Positions 1-8,649 of a stretch of DNA of 64,000 bases are shown here, in pieces. The translations under genes were made by a program, and so were the position numbers. Location of the stretch: contig NZ_FNBA01000006.1 in NCBI RefSeq assembly GCF_900102055.1, positions 84,540-148,539 of the forward strand. Direction: 5' to 3'. Positions within the stretch are counted from its first letter, which is position 1; each line of letters starts with the position of its first letter. The notes beneath the pieces are model-generated. The model was given only the letters and a program-made list of their open reading frames with translations, was not told the DNA's origin and did not search any database. Source of the stretch: Ulvibacter litoralis (GTDB lineage Bacteria > Bacteroidota > Bacteroidia > Flavobacteriales > Flavobacteriaceae).

Positions 1-274
1 AAATCCGAATGAGGATATCTACGAAGGACAAGTAGTAGGTGAAAATTCACGTCAGGATGATATGACTGTGAATATCACGAAAACGAAAAAGATGAGTAAC
101 GTACGTTCGTCTGGAGCAGATGATAAAGCGAAAATTATTCCAGCGATTAAATTCTCTTTGGAAGAAGCTTTAGAATACATCCAAAAAGATGAGTATGTTG
201 AAGTAACTCCTAATCACTTACGTATTCGTAAAATTTACTTGAAGGAAACTGATAGAAAAAGATACAAACTGTAA
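1..274 (+). CDS. typA: TypA/BipA translational GTPase, C-terminal end (partial)
   Basis: Open from the left edge in the frame starting at base 2; only about the last 90 residues are present. The tail (SNVRSSGADDKAKI ... SLEEALEYIQKDEYVEVTP ... LRIRK) is the conserved C-terminal domain of TypA/BipA, a ribosome-associated translational GTPase related to EF-G that acts in ribosome assembly and stress adaptation. The GTPase domain lies outside the window. A strong intrinsic terminator follows about 20 bases after the stop, so typA ends its own transcript. The family call is secure from the tail alone; nothing can be said about its promoter. Confidence 0.93.
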   Translation, partial: NPNEDIYEGQVVGENSRQDDMTVNITKTKKMSNVRSSGADDKAKIIPAIKFSLEEALEYIQKDEYVEVTPNHLRIRKIYLKETDRKRYKL

Positions 275-294
275 GTATTGATATACCAATTTAA

Positions 295-322
295 AAATCC
301 CGCTAATTGCGGGATTTTTTTT
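295..322 (+). terminator. Intrinsic terminator after typA
   Basis: A perfect 9-bp stem (AAATCCCGC, loop TAATT, GCGGGATTT) runs directly into a tract of eight Ts. This is the typical rho-independent form and separates typA from the polysaccharide genes downstream. Confidence 0.92.
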
Positions 323-481
323 GCCTTTTTTCTAAAAATTAAGAGGTGGTTTTTTTAGTTTTGTTTTATAGGATTGTAAATGCATTAATATTATTTAGTT
401 TTAACGTACTAAAACGCTCCTTTTTTAGTTAATTTGTGCGCGGTTGCTTATACTTAGCAATCTTGTTTAAACGACTTTGTT

Positions 482-688
482 ATGAATTTTTTATATTTTG
501 ATCCAGGATTAGGCGCTATGATTGTACAAGCCGTTGTTGCCGCCGCCGCCGGAGTATTACTTTTTTCAAAAGGAGTAATGTATAAGGTGAAAATGTTTTT
601 TGGTTTGGTGAAAGAAAAAGAAGACAATTACGATTCTATCGATATTGAAGAGGAAGATTCTGATGCAGATGACAAAGAAAGCAAATAG
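482..688 (+). CDS. Small single-span membrane protein, uncharacterised
   Basis: A 68-residue protein. After a short start (MNFLYFDPGLGAM) comes one hydrophobic segment (about residues 12-30, Ala/Val rich), then a basic stretch (KVKMFFGLVKEKE) and a very acidic tail (IEEEDSDADDKESK). It is probably a membrane anchor with a charged cytoplasmic tail. Its end overlaps the start of the next gene by about 26 bases, so the two are probably translationally coupled. From memory, small proteins with a DPG start are found beside similar methyltransferase and membrane hydrolase genes in other bacteria, which suggests a partner role in surface glycan assembly. The function is unknown. Confidence 0.75.
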   Translation: MNFLYFDPGLGAMIVQAVVAAAAGVLLFSKGVMYKVKMFFGLVKEKEDNYDSIDIEEEDSDADDKESK

Positions 689-2057
689 TACACATGAAGC
701 CTCTTTTCGAGATCCTTCAGGTTATATTTTTCACGATAATGGCATCTTACGAAGAGTCATTCATCCAATCTATTTTCCGCAGTATTCAAAACTAAAAGAA
801 AGTGGCTTTTTTAAAACCCTTATTTCTAAAGGACTCTTAATTTCTCATGAAGAGACGTCGGCTTCCGAAGAAAAAATAATAATTACTCCAGAGAAAATTC
901 CTTTCATTACGAATCCCTACGAATGGAGTTTTGATCAGTTTAAACATGCAGCACTTCATACTTTAAAGATTCAGAAGTTTGCGTTGTCTAAAGGTTTTAT
1001 TCTGAAAGACGCATCGGCTTACAATGTTACTTTTCATAAAGGAGCACCAATTTTTATCGATACCTTATCTTTCGATTTTTATGAAGAAAACACTCCTTGG
1101 AGGGCGTATAAGCAGTTTATAACGCATTTTTTCGGACCATTGGTGTTAGTGAAGTACCACGGAACAGAAGTGTTTAAAATGCTGCAAACACATATTGATG
1201 GGATTCCTGTTTCTTTGATTGCTTCTATGTTGCCTTCAAAAACGAAGTTGAGTTCTACATTGTATACCAATATCCATTTATTGGCAAAAATGGAGAGTAA
1301 ACATAGTGAAGATTATAAAGCTGAAACGAAAGTCGCAAAATTATCATTAAAAGCTCAAAACAATATTATTGATAGTTTGTATGATTACATTAAAAATTTG
1401 ACCCTAAAAGAAGATTCTGAATGGGGAAATTATTATACAAAAACCAATTATGAAGCTGCAGCTTTTGAAGCAAAGAAAGCACTAATTAAAGAGTGGATTT
1501 CACCATTAAAGCCTCAAAAACTAATTGATGTAGGTGGCAATGACGGTACGTTTGCTAGAGCTATTTTAGATCAAGTACCCCAAGTGATAGTAACTGATAT
1601 TGATAACAAAGCTGTAGGATTAAATTACCTCCAATCACGAAAAAATAAAGAAACAAATATGTTGCCTTTTGTGTGCGATGTATTGCAACCTGCTCCTGGA
1701 ATAGGGTTTAATAATACAGAAAGAACTTCATTGATTGAAAGACTGCATGAGTTTGAGCCAGATGTTACCATGGCACTCGCTTTAATTCATCATATTACGT
1801 TATCGGGGAATGTTCCTTTTGAGAAATCGGCAGCGTTTTTTGCGAAATTTTCCAATCAGTTAATTATCGAGTTTCCTACGAGAGAAGATTCTTGGGTAGA
1901 ATCATTACTCGTTAGAAAACGGGAGTTTATAAACCATTTCGATTTTTATAATGAAGTTAATTTTGAAGCTGGATATAAAAAATATTTTAGTCTTGAAAAA
2001 AAGAGCATTATCTCTGGGACGAAACGAATACTGTATTTGTTTAAGAATATATCGTAA
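663..2057 (+). CDS. Class I SAM methyltransferase with N-terminal kinase-like region (NoeA-type)
   Basis: 464 residues from the ATG at 663; an upstream ATG at 645 is possible but overlaps the previous gene further. The C-terminal half has a Rossmann methyltransferase motif I (LIDVGGNDGTF, about residues 287-297), an acidic motif II (VTDID, 310-314) and ALALIHHI near 371. The N-terminal half contains KDASAYNVTF (about 115-124) followed by PIFIDTLSF (129-137). This spacing resembles the D-x4-N catalytic loop and metal-binding Asp of aminoglycoside/choline-type kinases. Similar two-part proteins (NoeA-like) occur in surface polysaccharide loci. It probably modifies a sugar or glycan intermediate in the cytoplasm; the substrate is unknown. 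The methyltransferase call is firm; kinase activity is inference. Confidence 0.82.
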   Translation: MQMTKKANSTHEASFRDPSGYIFHDNGILRRVIHPIYFPQYSKLKESGFFKTLISKGLLISHEETSASEEKIIITPEKIPFITNPYEWSFDQFKHAALHTLKIQKFALSKGFILKDASAYNVTFHKGAPIFIDTLSFDFYEENTPWRAYKQFITHFFGPLVLVKYHGTEVFKMLQTHIDGIPVSLIASMLPSKTKLSSTLYTNIHLLAKMESKHSEDYKAETKVAKLSLKAQNNIIDSLYDYIKNLTLKEDSEWGNYYTKTNYEAAAFEAKKALIKEWISPLKPQKLIDVGGNDGTFARAILDQVPQVIVTDIDNKAVGLNYLQSRKNKETNMLPFVCDVLQPAPGIGFNNTERTSLIERLHEFEPDVTMALALIHHITLSGNVPFEKSAAFFAKFSNQLIIEFPTREDSWVESLLVRKREFINHFDFYNEVNFEAGYKKYFSLEKKSIISGTKRILYLFKNIS

Positions 2058-2124
2058 ATGCGTAAGTTTACATTGAGAATAATTTTAATTATTTTCAATT
2101 GCATCTATAAAATCTAAGCTTCAT

Positions 2125-3594
2125 TTGAAATCAATTGTAACAGCCTTATTTAATTCTAAGTATAGTTATTGGGTTCTCCCTTTTTTTATTGGGTTGTATC
2201 CCTTCTTGTTTTACTATTCAAACAATTTTGCGTCTATCAACTCAGCTTCTCATCTGCTTTATTTTCTGGGTTATTTCTTCGGAATTCCCTACCTCGTGTT
2301 TGGAGTTTTACAACTTCTTTTTACAATAAGCAATACACTACGGCAGTATAAAACTCATGTTATTTTTGTTACGATTATAATGTGTGTCTGTACGTTAATG
2401 TCTTATGCTAGTTATCTTACCTATAAAAAGAAAGCGCTTGTTGTAATTTTAGTGGTGAGTATATTACTTTCATTAAAACTACATCAACAGTATAAAAAAC
2501 TAATTGTACTAGTATTGTTGATGACAATTTTGCCCATTTTAAAAAATGGAGTGCATTTATACGATCAATTTAAAAATGCAGAATGGCTAACTGCTCCAGA
2601 AGATATTGGAACCGTAACGTTTAAAAAATCGCCTAATGTCTATTTGATTCAACCCGACGGTTATGTAGGACCTCAGATGATGAAAAGCGATCTTTACAAT
2701 CACACTACAGATTTATATGATTGGCTGGAAACAAATAGTTTTAAAGTGTATGATAACTTTAGAAGTAATTACCCAGCAAGTTTGGCCTCCAATTCGTCTA
2801 TGTTCGCGATGAAACATCACTACTTTGGCGGGAGTTTAATAAATACTATTGAAGTGCCGAGAGCAAGAGATATGATAGTAGGAGAGAGTCCGGTAACTAA
2901 CGTATTTAAAAGGAATGGATATTCTAATTACTTTGTGGTGCAAGACGAGTATTTTCAGCAAAATAAAGGAGAAGAAGGTTATGATTATTATAATATAGAG
3001 CAGTCTGAGATTCCTAGTTTTTGTAATGGGAATATGGTGAAAAAAGTGGTTTTTGAAGATTTGAAAAAGGCGATGAAGGTCGATGATTTAAATAAGCCAA
3101 AATTCTTTTTTGTTGAAAAATTATTACCGCACCACGTACATTTTTATGCTCCAAGCGATAGAGTGGCTGCAGAAAGAAAAGAGTATCTTGAAAAAATTGA
3201 TGAAGTTTCAGAATGGCTTAAAGTAACAGTTTCTTATATTCAAAAAGAAGATCCCACTGCCATCATTATTATTCTAGCAGATCATGGTGGTTGGGTTGGA
3301 ATTGAGAATTATAATGAAATGTTTAGCACTCAAGATGAAGCTAAAATTGCTTCAATATATTCAGCAATTGCAGCCATAAAATGGAACGGTCATTTAAATG
3401 AAGGATACGATACAGAGTTAAAATCGAATGTAAATTTATTTAGAGTCTTGTTTTCGGTCTTAAGTGAAAACAAGAGTTACCTTGAAAACCTAGAAGATAA
3501 TTCTAGTTATAATTTGAGCATCGGAAATCCGTTATACAATCAGGTTGTCAAGGTGATTGATGATAGCGGTGCGAAAGTGTACGAAAAACAATAA
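2125..3594 (+). CDS. Membrane-bound sulfatase/alkaline-phosphatase superfamily hydrolase
   Basis: 489 residues starting with TTG. About four or five hydrophobic segments fill residues 15-140, followed by a large soluble domain. That domain begins NVYLIQPDGYV (Asp178), continues with the nucleophile region YPASLASNS (about 216-224) and LLPHHVHFY (His336/337), and ends with IIILADHGGW (Asp386-His387). These are the metal-site elements of the sulfatase/LTA-synthase-like fold. It probably transfers or removes a phosphate- or sulfate-linked group on a surface glycan outside the inner membrane. It lies 67 bases after the methyltransferase and 14 bases before the next gene, so it is likely in one operon. 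The exact substrate cannot be told. Confidence 0.78.
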   Translation: MKSIVTALFNSKYSYWVLPFFIGLYPFLFYYSNNFASINSASHLLYFLGYFFGIPYLVFGVLQLLFTISNTLRQYKTHVIFVTIIMCVCTLMSYASYLTYKKKALVVILVVSILLSLKLHQQYKKLIVLVLLMTILPILKNGVHLYDQFKNAEWLTAPEDIGTVTFKKSPNVYLIQPDGYVGPQMMKSDLYNHTTDLYDWLETNSFKVYDNFRSNYPASLASNSSMFAMKHHYFGGSLINTIEVPRARDMIVGESPVTNVFKRNGYSNYFVVQDEYFQQNKGEEGYDYYNIEQSEIPSFCNGNMVKKVVFEDLKKAMKVDDLNKPKFFFVEKLLPHHVHFYAPSDRVAAERKEYLEKIDEVSEWLKVTVSYIQKEDPTAIIIILADHGGWVGIENYNEMFSTQDEAKIASIYSAIAAIKWNGHLNEGYDTELKSNVNLFRVLFSVLSENKSYLENLEDNSSYNLSIGNPLYNQVVKVIDDSGAKVYEKQ

Positions 3595-3608
3595 AAACAA
3601 ACGATACG

Positions 3609-4586
3609 TTGGAAATAACCATTAAAAAATACGATTCAAATGCCAAAAGAGAATGGGACGCTTTTATTGCAACGGCAAAAAATGCGACCTTTTTGTTTTA
3701 TCGTGATTTTATGGAGTATCATTCCGATCGATTTGAAGATTACTCATTACTTGTTTATAATAAGGAAGAACTCATTGCGGTGCTTCCGGCCAATATTTCT
3801 GAAGGGATGCTCTATTCTCATCAAGGGTTAACCTATGGAGGGTTAGTGCTTCAGGAAGGTGCTAAGTTTGAAGCCGTATACATGGCTTTTAAACAATTAT
3901 TGGTTTATTTAGAAGAACAGGAAGTTTATAAAATACATTTTAAGCTTCTTCCAAAGCATTACAACTCGTTGCCAAGTGACGAAATTGAATACCTTTTGTT
4001 TAAACTAAAAGCAAAGCTGACACGACGTGATTTAACGTCTTTAATTAGTTTAAATAATAAGCTAGGAATCTCTTCTTCAAATAGAAAACGAGGCATTAAA
4101 AAAGGCATTAAAAATGAGTTAAAGGTTGTGGCAAACGATCAATTTGATGCTTTTTGGAACGAAATTTTAATTCCGAATTTGAGAGAAACGCATCAAACTG
4201 CACCAGTTCATTCTTTAGCAGAAATAGTATTCCTTAAGAAAAGCTTTCCGAAGCAGATTCAACAATTTAATCTATATAAAGAAAATGTAATAGTTGCAGG
4301 GGTTACAATTTTTGAAACAAAGCACGTTGCGCACGCACAATATATTTCAGCAAATAAAGACAAACAACAATTAGGATCATTAGATTTTTTATTCAACTAC
4401 TTAATAAACGAAGCTTTTGCTTCGAAGCTGTTTTTCGACTTCGGGATCTCAAATGAGAATCGAGGTGAAAATATAAACAAAGGGTTGTTGTCATGGAAAG
4501 AAAGCTTTGGAGCGCGAAGTATACAGCATGATTTTTATGAGATTGACACGAAGAATCAAACCTTTTTAAACGATGTTTTTTTATGA
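3609..4586 (+). CDS. FemAB/GNAT-like acyl- or aminoacyltransferase
   Basis: 325 residues from a TTG start. It shows the paired-GNAT layout of FemAB relatives: an N-terminal half with an early aromatic/acidic [11 protein letters not shown] segment, a basic linker ([17 protein letters not shown], about 155-171), and a C-terminal acetyltransferase core. The core includes [13 protein letters not shown] and [18 protein letters not shown], then FGAR near the end. Enzymes of this type transfer acyl or aminoacyl groups to sugars or peptides. Beside a sugar aminotransferase it could N-acylate the amino sugar, but that is inference. The stop overlaps the next ATG (ATGA), which implies translational coupling. 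Confidence 0.7.
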   Translation: MEITIKKYDSNAKREWDAFIATAKNATFLFYRDFMEYHSDRFEDYSLLVYNKEELIAVLPANISEGMLYSHQGLTYGGLVLQEGAKFEAVYMAFKQLLVYLEEQEVYKIHFKLLPKHYNSLPSDEIEYLLFKLKAKLTRRDLTSLISLNNKLGISSSNRKRGIKKGIKNELKVVANDQFDAFWNEILIPNLRETHQTAPVHSLAEIVFLKKSFPKQIQQFNLYKENVIVAGVTIFETKHVAHAQYISANKDKQQLGSLDFLFNYLINEAFASKLFFDFGISNENRGENINKGLLSWKESFGARSIQHDFYEIDTKNQTFLNDVFL

Positions 4587-5683
4587 TTCCATTTTTAGAT
4601 TTACATAAAATTAATGAGCGTTTTGAGGATGCGTTTAAAACAGAGTTTTCTAAATTTTTAGATTCTGGATATTATATTTTAGGAACTAATGTAAGTGCCT
4701 TTGAAAGTGCGTTTGCAGCCTATTGTGGAGTGAAACATTGTGTTGGTGTCGGAAATGGTTTAGATGCGTTGCGTTTACTGTTAGAAGGCTATAAAATTCT
4801 TGGTAAGCTGAAAGATGGCGATGAAGTGCTTGTGGCCTCAAATACTTTTATTGCAACCATTCTAGCAGTCAAGCAAGTTCAATTAGTTCCTGTTTTAATT
4901 GAAAGTGATGCTACTACATTCAATTTTGATATTTCTGCTTTAGAAAATCGTATAACAGCCAAGACGAAAGTAATAATGCCAGTGCATTTGTACGGGCAAA
5001 TTGCCCCGATGGAGGCTATTAATAAGATTGCTTCAAAAGCAGGAATACTTGTTATTGAAGACGCTGCACAAGCACACGGGGCTGTTTATAAATCAACTAA
5101 AAAAGCTGGGAATTTAGGAGATGGAGCTGGGTTTAGTTTCTACCCTTCAAAAAATTTAGGAGCATTAGGAGATGGCGGTGCCATTACGACTAATAATGAC
5201 GAACTAGCAGCTGTTGTAAAGAAGCTTCGGAATTATGGAACATCGTCAAAATACGAAAATGAATACATTGGAATCAATTCAAGACTCGACGAAATTCAAG
5301 CTTCTTTTTTAAATCTAAAATTACCAACTTTAGATCAAGATAATGCGAAACGGAGGGAGATTGCCAAACGCTATCTTTCTGAAATAAAAAATGATAAAAT
5401 ACAACTTCCAACCTATGATGGAAGTGACAATCATGTGTTCCACCTTTTTGTAGTACGAGTTGCTACTAAAACGCATTTTGTAACTTATTTAACTGAAAAT
5501 AATATCGGAGCTTTACTACATTATCCTACTGCGCCGCATCAGCAAAAAGCACTTCCAGAATTTGCCAAGTTACGCTTCCCTATTTCAGAAAAATTGCATC
5601 AAGAGGTAGTAAGCATTCCTATGAGTCCTGTGTTAACCGATGATGAGGTTACGAGTGTTATTAAAACCCTAAACGAATACTAA
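4583..5683 (+). CDS. DegT/DnrJ/EryC1/StrS family sugar aminotransferase (FdtB/QdtB-like)
   Basis: 366 residues, normal length for the family. PLP-dependent transfer of an amino group to a nucleotide-linked keto sugar. The PLP lysine is Lys190 in [16 protein letters not shown]; Asp160 in [11 protein letters not shown] binds the pyridine nitrogen; the substrate-loop element YGQIAPM is near 137. The 3,4-ketoisomerase encoded at 7062 makes the 3-keto substrate used by FdtB/QdtB enzymes, so the likely product is a dTDP-3-amino-3,6-dideoxyhexose. Its start overlaps the previous stop by 4 bases and its stop directly abuts the flippase start, a tightly coupled operon. The family is firm; the exact sugar is inference. 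Confidence 0.88.
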   Translation: MIPFLDLHKINERFEDAFKTEFSKFLDSGYYILGTNVSAFESAFAAYCGVKHCVGVGNGLDALRLLLEGYKILGKLKDGDEVLVASNTFIATILAVKQVQLVPVLIESDATTFNFDISALENRITAKTKVIMPVHLYGQIAPMEAINKIASKAGILVIEDAAQAHGAVYKSTKKAGNLGDGAGFSFYPSKNLGALGDGGAITTNNDELAAVVKKLRNYGTSSKYENEYIGINSRLDEIQASFLNLKLPTLDQDNAKRREIAKRYLSEIKNDKIQLPTYDGSDNHVFHLFVVRVATKTHFVTYLTENNIGALLHYPTAPHQQKALPEFAKLRFPISEKLHQEVVSIPMSPVLTDDEVTSVIKTLNEY

Positions 5684-6973
5684 GTGAAAATACCAGCTTT
5701 TATTCGGACCAATTTGTTATTAAAAATGACCTCATTAAATGCTGGGGTTATTTTTATCAGATTGGCTATTACAGTTGTTATTCAGCGCCTAATTTCAGAT
5801 CAATTAGGAGCTGCTGGACATGCAAAAATAGGACAACTTCGCGATTTGCTTGCCATGCTAATGTCGCTAACTACATTAGGAGTTTTTAATGGAATTGTAA
5901 AGTATGTCTCAGAGTATAAAGAAGATCAAGAGGAACTTAAGAAAATATTTTCTACCAGTTTTGTTTTTATTGTTGTTGCAAGTGGTGTAACAGCACTGAC
6001 TTTGTTTTTTGGGGCGTCTTATTTCAGTGAAGCTGTCTTTGGAAATTTACATTTTAAATACCTGTTTAAAATTTTAGCAGTTGTAGTGCCTGCTATAAGT
6101 TTACAACGTGTTTTTAATGGAGTAATTAACGGATTGTCTGCCTATAAGAAGTTTGCTAAAATAGAACTGTTTGGTTATTTGTTTTCTACAGGATTATTGG
6201 TGTTCTGTATGTATAATTTTCAACTTGACGGTATTCTAGTTGCTATTGCGGTAACTCCAATTATTCAATTATGTATTTTATTGTACGTTTTTGGGAAAGT
6301 ATTAAAAGAGTACCTTAAGTTCAAAGATATTACATTTAAGGCTCCGTATGCTAAGCAATTTTTAGCATTCTCATTAATGTCTTTTGCGTCAAGTATCTTG
6401 TTTAATTATATCAATATTGATGTTCGAAACATGATTGAAAACAAAATTACCATAGACGATTCTGGATATTGGACCACCATGACAAACATTTCCAAAAACT
6501 ACATGGTTTTTTCGGGTTCTTTATTTACGCTCTATGTAATTCCTAAGTTTTCAGGAATTTATTCTAAAAGTGATTTTAAGAAAGAAGTGTTTCAGATTTA
6601 TAAAACATTACTTCCTCTTTTTGGGATAGGAATGCTGTTTATTTATTTTTTTAGAAATTATATAATTGAATTTGTATACCCTAACTTTTTCGGGATGGAA
6701 CCTTTATTTAAATGGCAGCTTTGTGGTGATTTTTTTAGATTGGCTTCGTTGGTATTAGCCCATCAATTCTTGGCAAAGAAAATGGTTCGAAGCTTTATTT
6801 TTTCAGAATTTTTATCACTTGCTTTGTTTTATGGATTAGCGCGCTATCTTACCGATTTTTATGGAGTAGAGGGTGTTGTAATGGCGCATTTTATACGATA
6901 TGTAATTTATTTTGTAGTGGTCTTTTTTCTAGTCATGCGCTATTTCAGAAAAAATGAAAAATCAATAAAATAA
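5684..6973 (+). CDS. Wzx-like polysaccharide flippase (MATE/MVF superfamily)
   Basis: 429 residues, hydrophobic throughout with roughly 12 predicted spans, starting with GTG immediately after the aminotransferase stop (TAAGTG). The N-terminal part (LNAGVIFIRLAITVVIQRLISDQLGAAGHAKIGQ) and the overall layout match O-antigen/exopolysaccharide translocases, which flip undecaprenyl-linked repeat units across the inner membrane. No matching polymerase (Wzy) is recognisable in the window. It is the last gene of the 3609-6973 coupled block. Confidence 0.85.
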   Translation: MKIPAFIRTNLLLKMTSLNAGVIFIRLAITVVIQRLISDQLGAAGHAKIGQLRDLLAMLMSLTTLGVFNGIVKYVSEYKEDQEELKKIFSTSFVFIVVASGVTALTLFFGASYFSEAVFGNLHFKYLFKILAVVVPAISLQRVFNGVINGLSAYKKFAKIELFGYLFSTGLLVFCMYNFQLDGILVAIAVTPIIQLCILLYVFGKVLKEYLKFKDITFKAPYAKQFLAFSLMSFASSILFNYINIDVRNMIENKITIDDSGYWTTMTNISKNYMVFSGSLFTLYVIPKFSGIYSKSDFKKEVFQIYKTLLPLFGIGMLFIYFFRNYIIEFVYPNFFGMEPLFKWQLCGDFFRLASLVLAHQFLAKKMVRSFIFSEFLSLALFYGLARYLTDFYGVEGVVMAHFIRYVIYFVVVFFLVMRYFRKNEKSIK

Positions 6974-7011
6974 TTAATCCAACGTTATTGAATTTAATGA
7001 CATTCACTAAA

Positions 7012-7041
7012 TTCAGTATTTATAATATTAAAGTATATTTG
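7012..7041 (+). promoter_or_regulatory. Bacteroidota-type promoter for the ketoisomerase gene
   Basis: TATATTTG at 7034-7041 matches the TAnnTTTG -7 box. Exactly 19 bases upstream lies TTC (7012-7014), one base off the TTG -33 box. The TTG start codon is 21 bases downstream, so the leader is short. Confidence 0.6.
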
Positions 7042-7061
7042 TTTACCTAAAAGGATCGCTT

Positions 7062-7466
7062 TTGAAAAACATTCGCATTATTGATATTCCTAAAATTAGT
7101 GACCCAGACGGTCGCGGAAATCTTTCGGTACTAGAAAAAGACATTTTGCCTTTTACCATCAAGCGTGTGTACTATTTGTATGATGTTCCTAGCGATTCAA
7201 CCCGTGGGGGTCATGCACATAAAGACCTACAGCAGTTTTTAATTGCGCTAAGTGGAAGTTTCGATGTCGTGTTAGACGATGGGAAAACGCGTAAGGTGAT
7301 TACTTTAAATCGCCCTTACAAAGGTATTTTAATACCAAGCGGTGTATGGAGGGAGTTAGAAAATTTTTCTGCAGGAGCTGTTTGCTTGTCTTTAGTTAGT
7401 GAAACCTACGACGAAGATGATTACATTCGTGAGTACGACGATTTTAAAACGTATGTAAACTCTTAG
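7062..7466 (+). CDS. dTDP-4-dehydro-6-deoxyglucose 3,4-ketoisomerase (FdtA/QdtA-like cupin)
   Basis: 134 residues from a TTG start. A small single-cupin sugar isomerase (WxcM-like family). RGGHAHKDLQQFLIALSGS (about 49-67) carries the conserved histidines, followed by FDVVLDDG and the PYKGILIPSGVWRELENFS strand. FdtA gives the galacto-configured and QdtA the gluco-configured 3-keto sugar for a FdtB/QdtB aminotransferase; sequence alone does not separate them. It has its own promoter just upstream and converges with the glycosyltransferase at 7463, overlapping by 4 bases. No rmlA/rmlB is visible here, so the dTDP-sugar precursor must come from elsewhere. Confidence 0.88.
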   Translation: MKNIRIIDIPKISDPDGRGNLSVLEKDILPFTIKRVYYLYDVPSDSTRGGHAHKDLQQFLIALSGSFDVVLDDGKTRKVITLNRPYKGILIPSGVWRELENFSAGAVCLSLVSETYDEDDYIREYDDFKTYVNS

Positions 7467-8602
7467 TTACAATACACTTTTTCGTACTTTTTAGCAATCT
7501 CTATGTAATTGTGTTCCCTTTCAATAAAAGCCCGTGCATTTTTTCCAATAGCGGTTAGTTGTGCTGGGTTTTCAATTAACCAACTCAATTTTTCCACTAA
7601 TTTACTTACCTCTGGAAGTGCATTGATGCAAACGGTATCTTTTTCTAGTTTGTAGTAGGTTGTGAATTCTTCTTCGGCGCCTGTAAAAACAACTTTTCCT
7701 TTCGCCATCGCTTCTAGCGCATTATAGCCTTGATCGTACGAATACACTTGGTCTAGAATGATATGTGCATCATTATATTGCTGCAGGTATTCGGCATACG
7801 GAATATTTTCAGCAATACGTATTTCTATTTTTTCTGAATATTTTTTCTGAAGCTGTACCAACGCTTCTTCAAACAACGGAATCCCTTTTTTGTGATAGGT
7901 GCCTCTATTTATTCCTAAAAAAATAATTGTTTTCTGCTGAATAGTAAGCGGTGCAAACGGAATTTCATCACAATTTACAGGGTTTGGAATAAGTCCTAAA
8001 AACTTTGAATGTCCTTCTAACGGAAGCACGTAGTCAAAATCGGAAGCAATCACGCCTTCAATATTTGAAAAAACAAAGTCATGTGTCTTTCGATGTGATG
8101 CACTCGTATAATCTAAAATGTATTGGTATTCTTTCGCCAGTTTTGGATTTTCAAAAAAAGGATTCATCAACGAATACTTAAATTTCTTCTGAAGCATAAA
8201 TTCGACGCTTATAACATCTATTCCGCAGGATAACAAAAGCGTCTTCTGATTGTTCTTAAAAATCTTTTTCAGCAAAAACCGTTCAAAGGCAGGAAGGGTT
8301 TTAATAGGCTTTTCATTAATTAATTGGACAACATCAAAACCGTTCAGTGCAGGCATTTTTATCCAAAATCGAAGTCCTCGCTCCAGCGCTAAGATATCTA
8401 ACTTGAAAACTTTGTACAGTCCCAGTTTTACCCATTTTAGAATAGACTTGTCTCCCCATGTTGGTCGAATAGAAATATCGACCGGAAAATTTTTAAATCC
8501 GTCGCCATCACCCACAAGTACAACCTCATGTCCCAAGGCAGTCAAGCCTTCTTTTAAGGTGTTGTGCAATCTGCTATACTCGCCTAACAATAAAACCTTC
8601 AT
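7463..8602 (-). CDS. Glycosyltransferase, GT-B fold (family 4-like)
   Basis: 379 residues. It starts MKVLLLGEYSRLHNTLKEGL, typical of GT-B nucleotide-sugar transferases. Its C-terminal half has TIIFLGINRGTYHKKGIPLF (about 228-247) and DQGYNALEAMAKGKVVFTG (about 300-318), equivalent to the E-x7-E donor-binding region of GT4 enzymes. It probably adds a sugar to the lipid-linked glycan on the cytoplasmic face. It is transcribed divergently from the glycosyltransferase at 8641 with only 38 bases between start codons, and it converges with the ketoisomerase. Acceptor and donor are unknown. Confidence 0.8.
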   Translation of the reverse strand: MKVLLLGEYSRLHNTLKEGLTALGHEVVLVGDGDGFKNFPVDISIRPTWGDKSILKWVKLGLYKVFKLDILALERGLRFWIKMPALNGFDVVQLINEKPIKTLPAFERFLLKKIFKNNQKTLLLSCGIDVISVEFMLQKKFKYSLMNPFFENPKLAKEYQYILDYTSASHRKTHDFVFSNIEGVIASDFDYVLPLEGHSKFLGLIPNPVNCDEIPFAPLTIQQKTIIFLGINRGTYHKKGIPLFEEALVQLQKKYSEKIEIRIAENIPYAEYLQQYNDAHIILDQVYSYDQGYNALEAMAKGKVVFTGAEEEFTTYYKLEKDTVCINALPEVSKLVEKLSWLIENPAQLTAIGKNARAFIEREHNYIEIAKKYEKVYCN

Positions 8603-8608
8603 AAAAGT

Positions 8609-8616
8609 TATATTTG
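8609..8616 (+). promoter_or_regulatory. -7 box for the glycosyltransferase at 8641
   Basis: TATATTTG, a perfect TAnnTTTG box 24 bases before the ATG. No good TTG -33 partner is visible. It lies only 3 bases from the -7 box of the opposing promoter. Confidence 0.5.
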
Positions 8617-8619
8617 TAC

Positions 8620-8649
8620 CAAAGTTAACTTTTTAATAGTATGAAACAA
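8620..8649 (-). promoter_or_regulatory. Promoter for the minus-strand glycosyltransferase
   Basis: On the minus strand this reads TTG-N19-TAACTTTG, a perfect Bacteroidota promoter. The -33 element (complement of CAA, 8647-8649) lies inside codons 3-4 of the divergent gene, so the two promoters overlap physically. Confidence 0.65.

Noticed and set aside
8250..8636. 128-residue plus-strand reading frame
   Set aside because: Opposite the glycosyltransferase gene at 7463 and running across its start and promoter; no family features.
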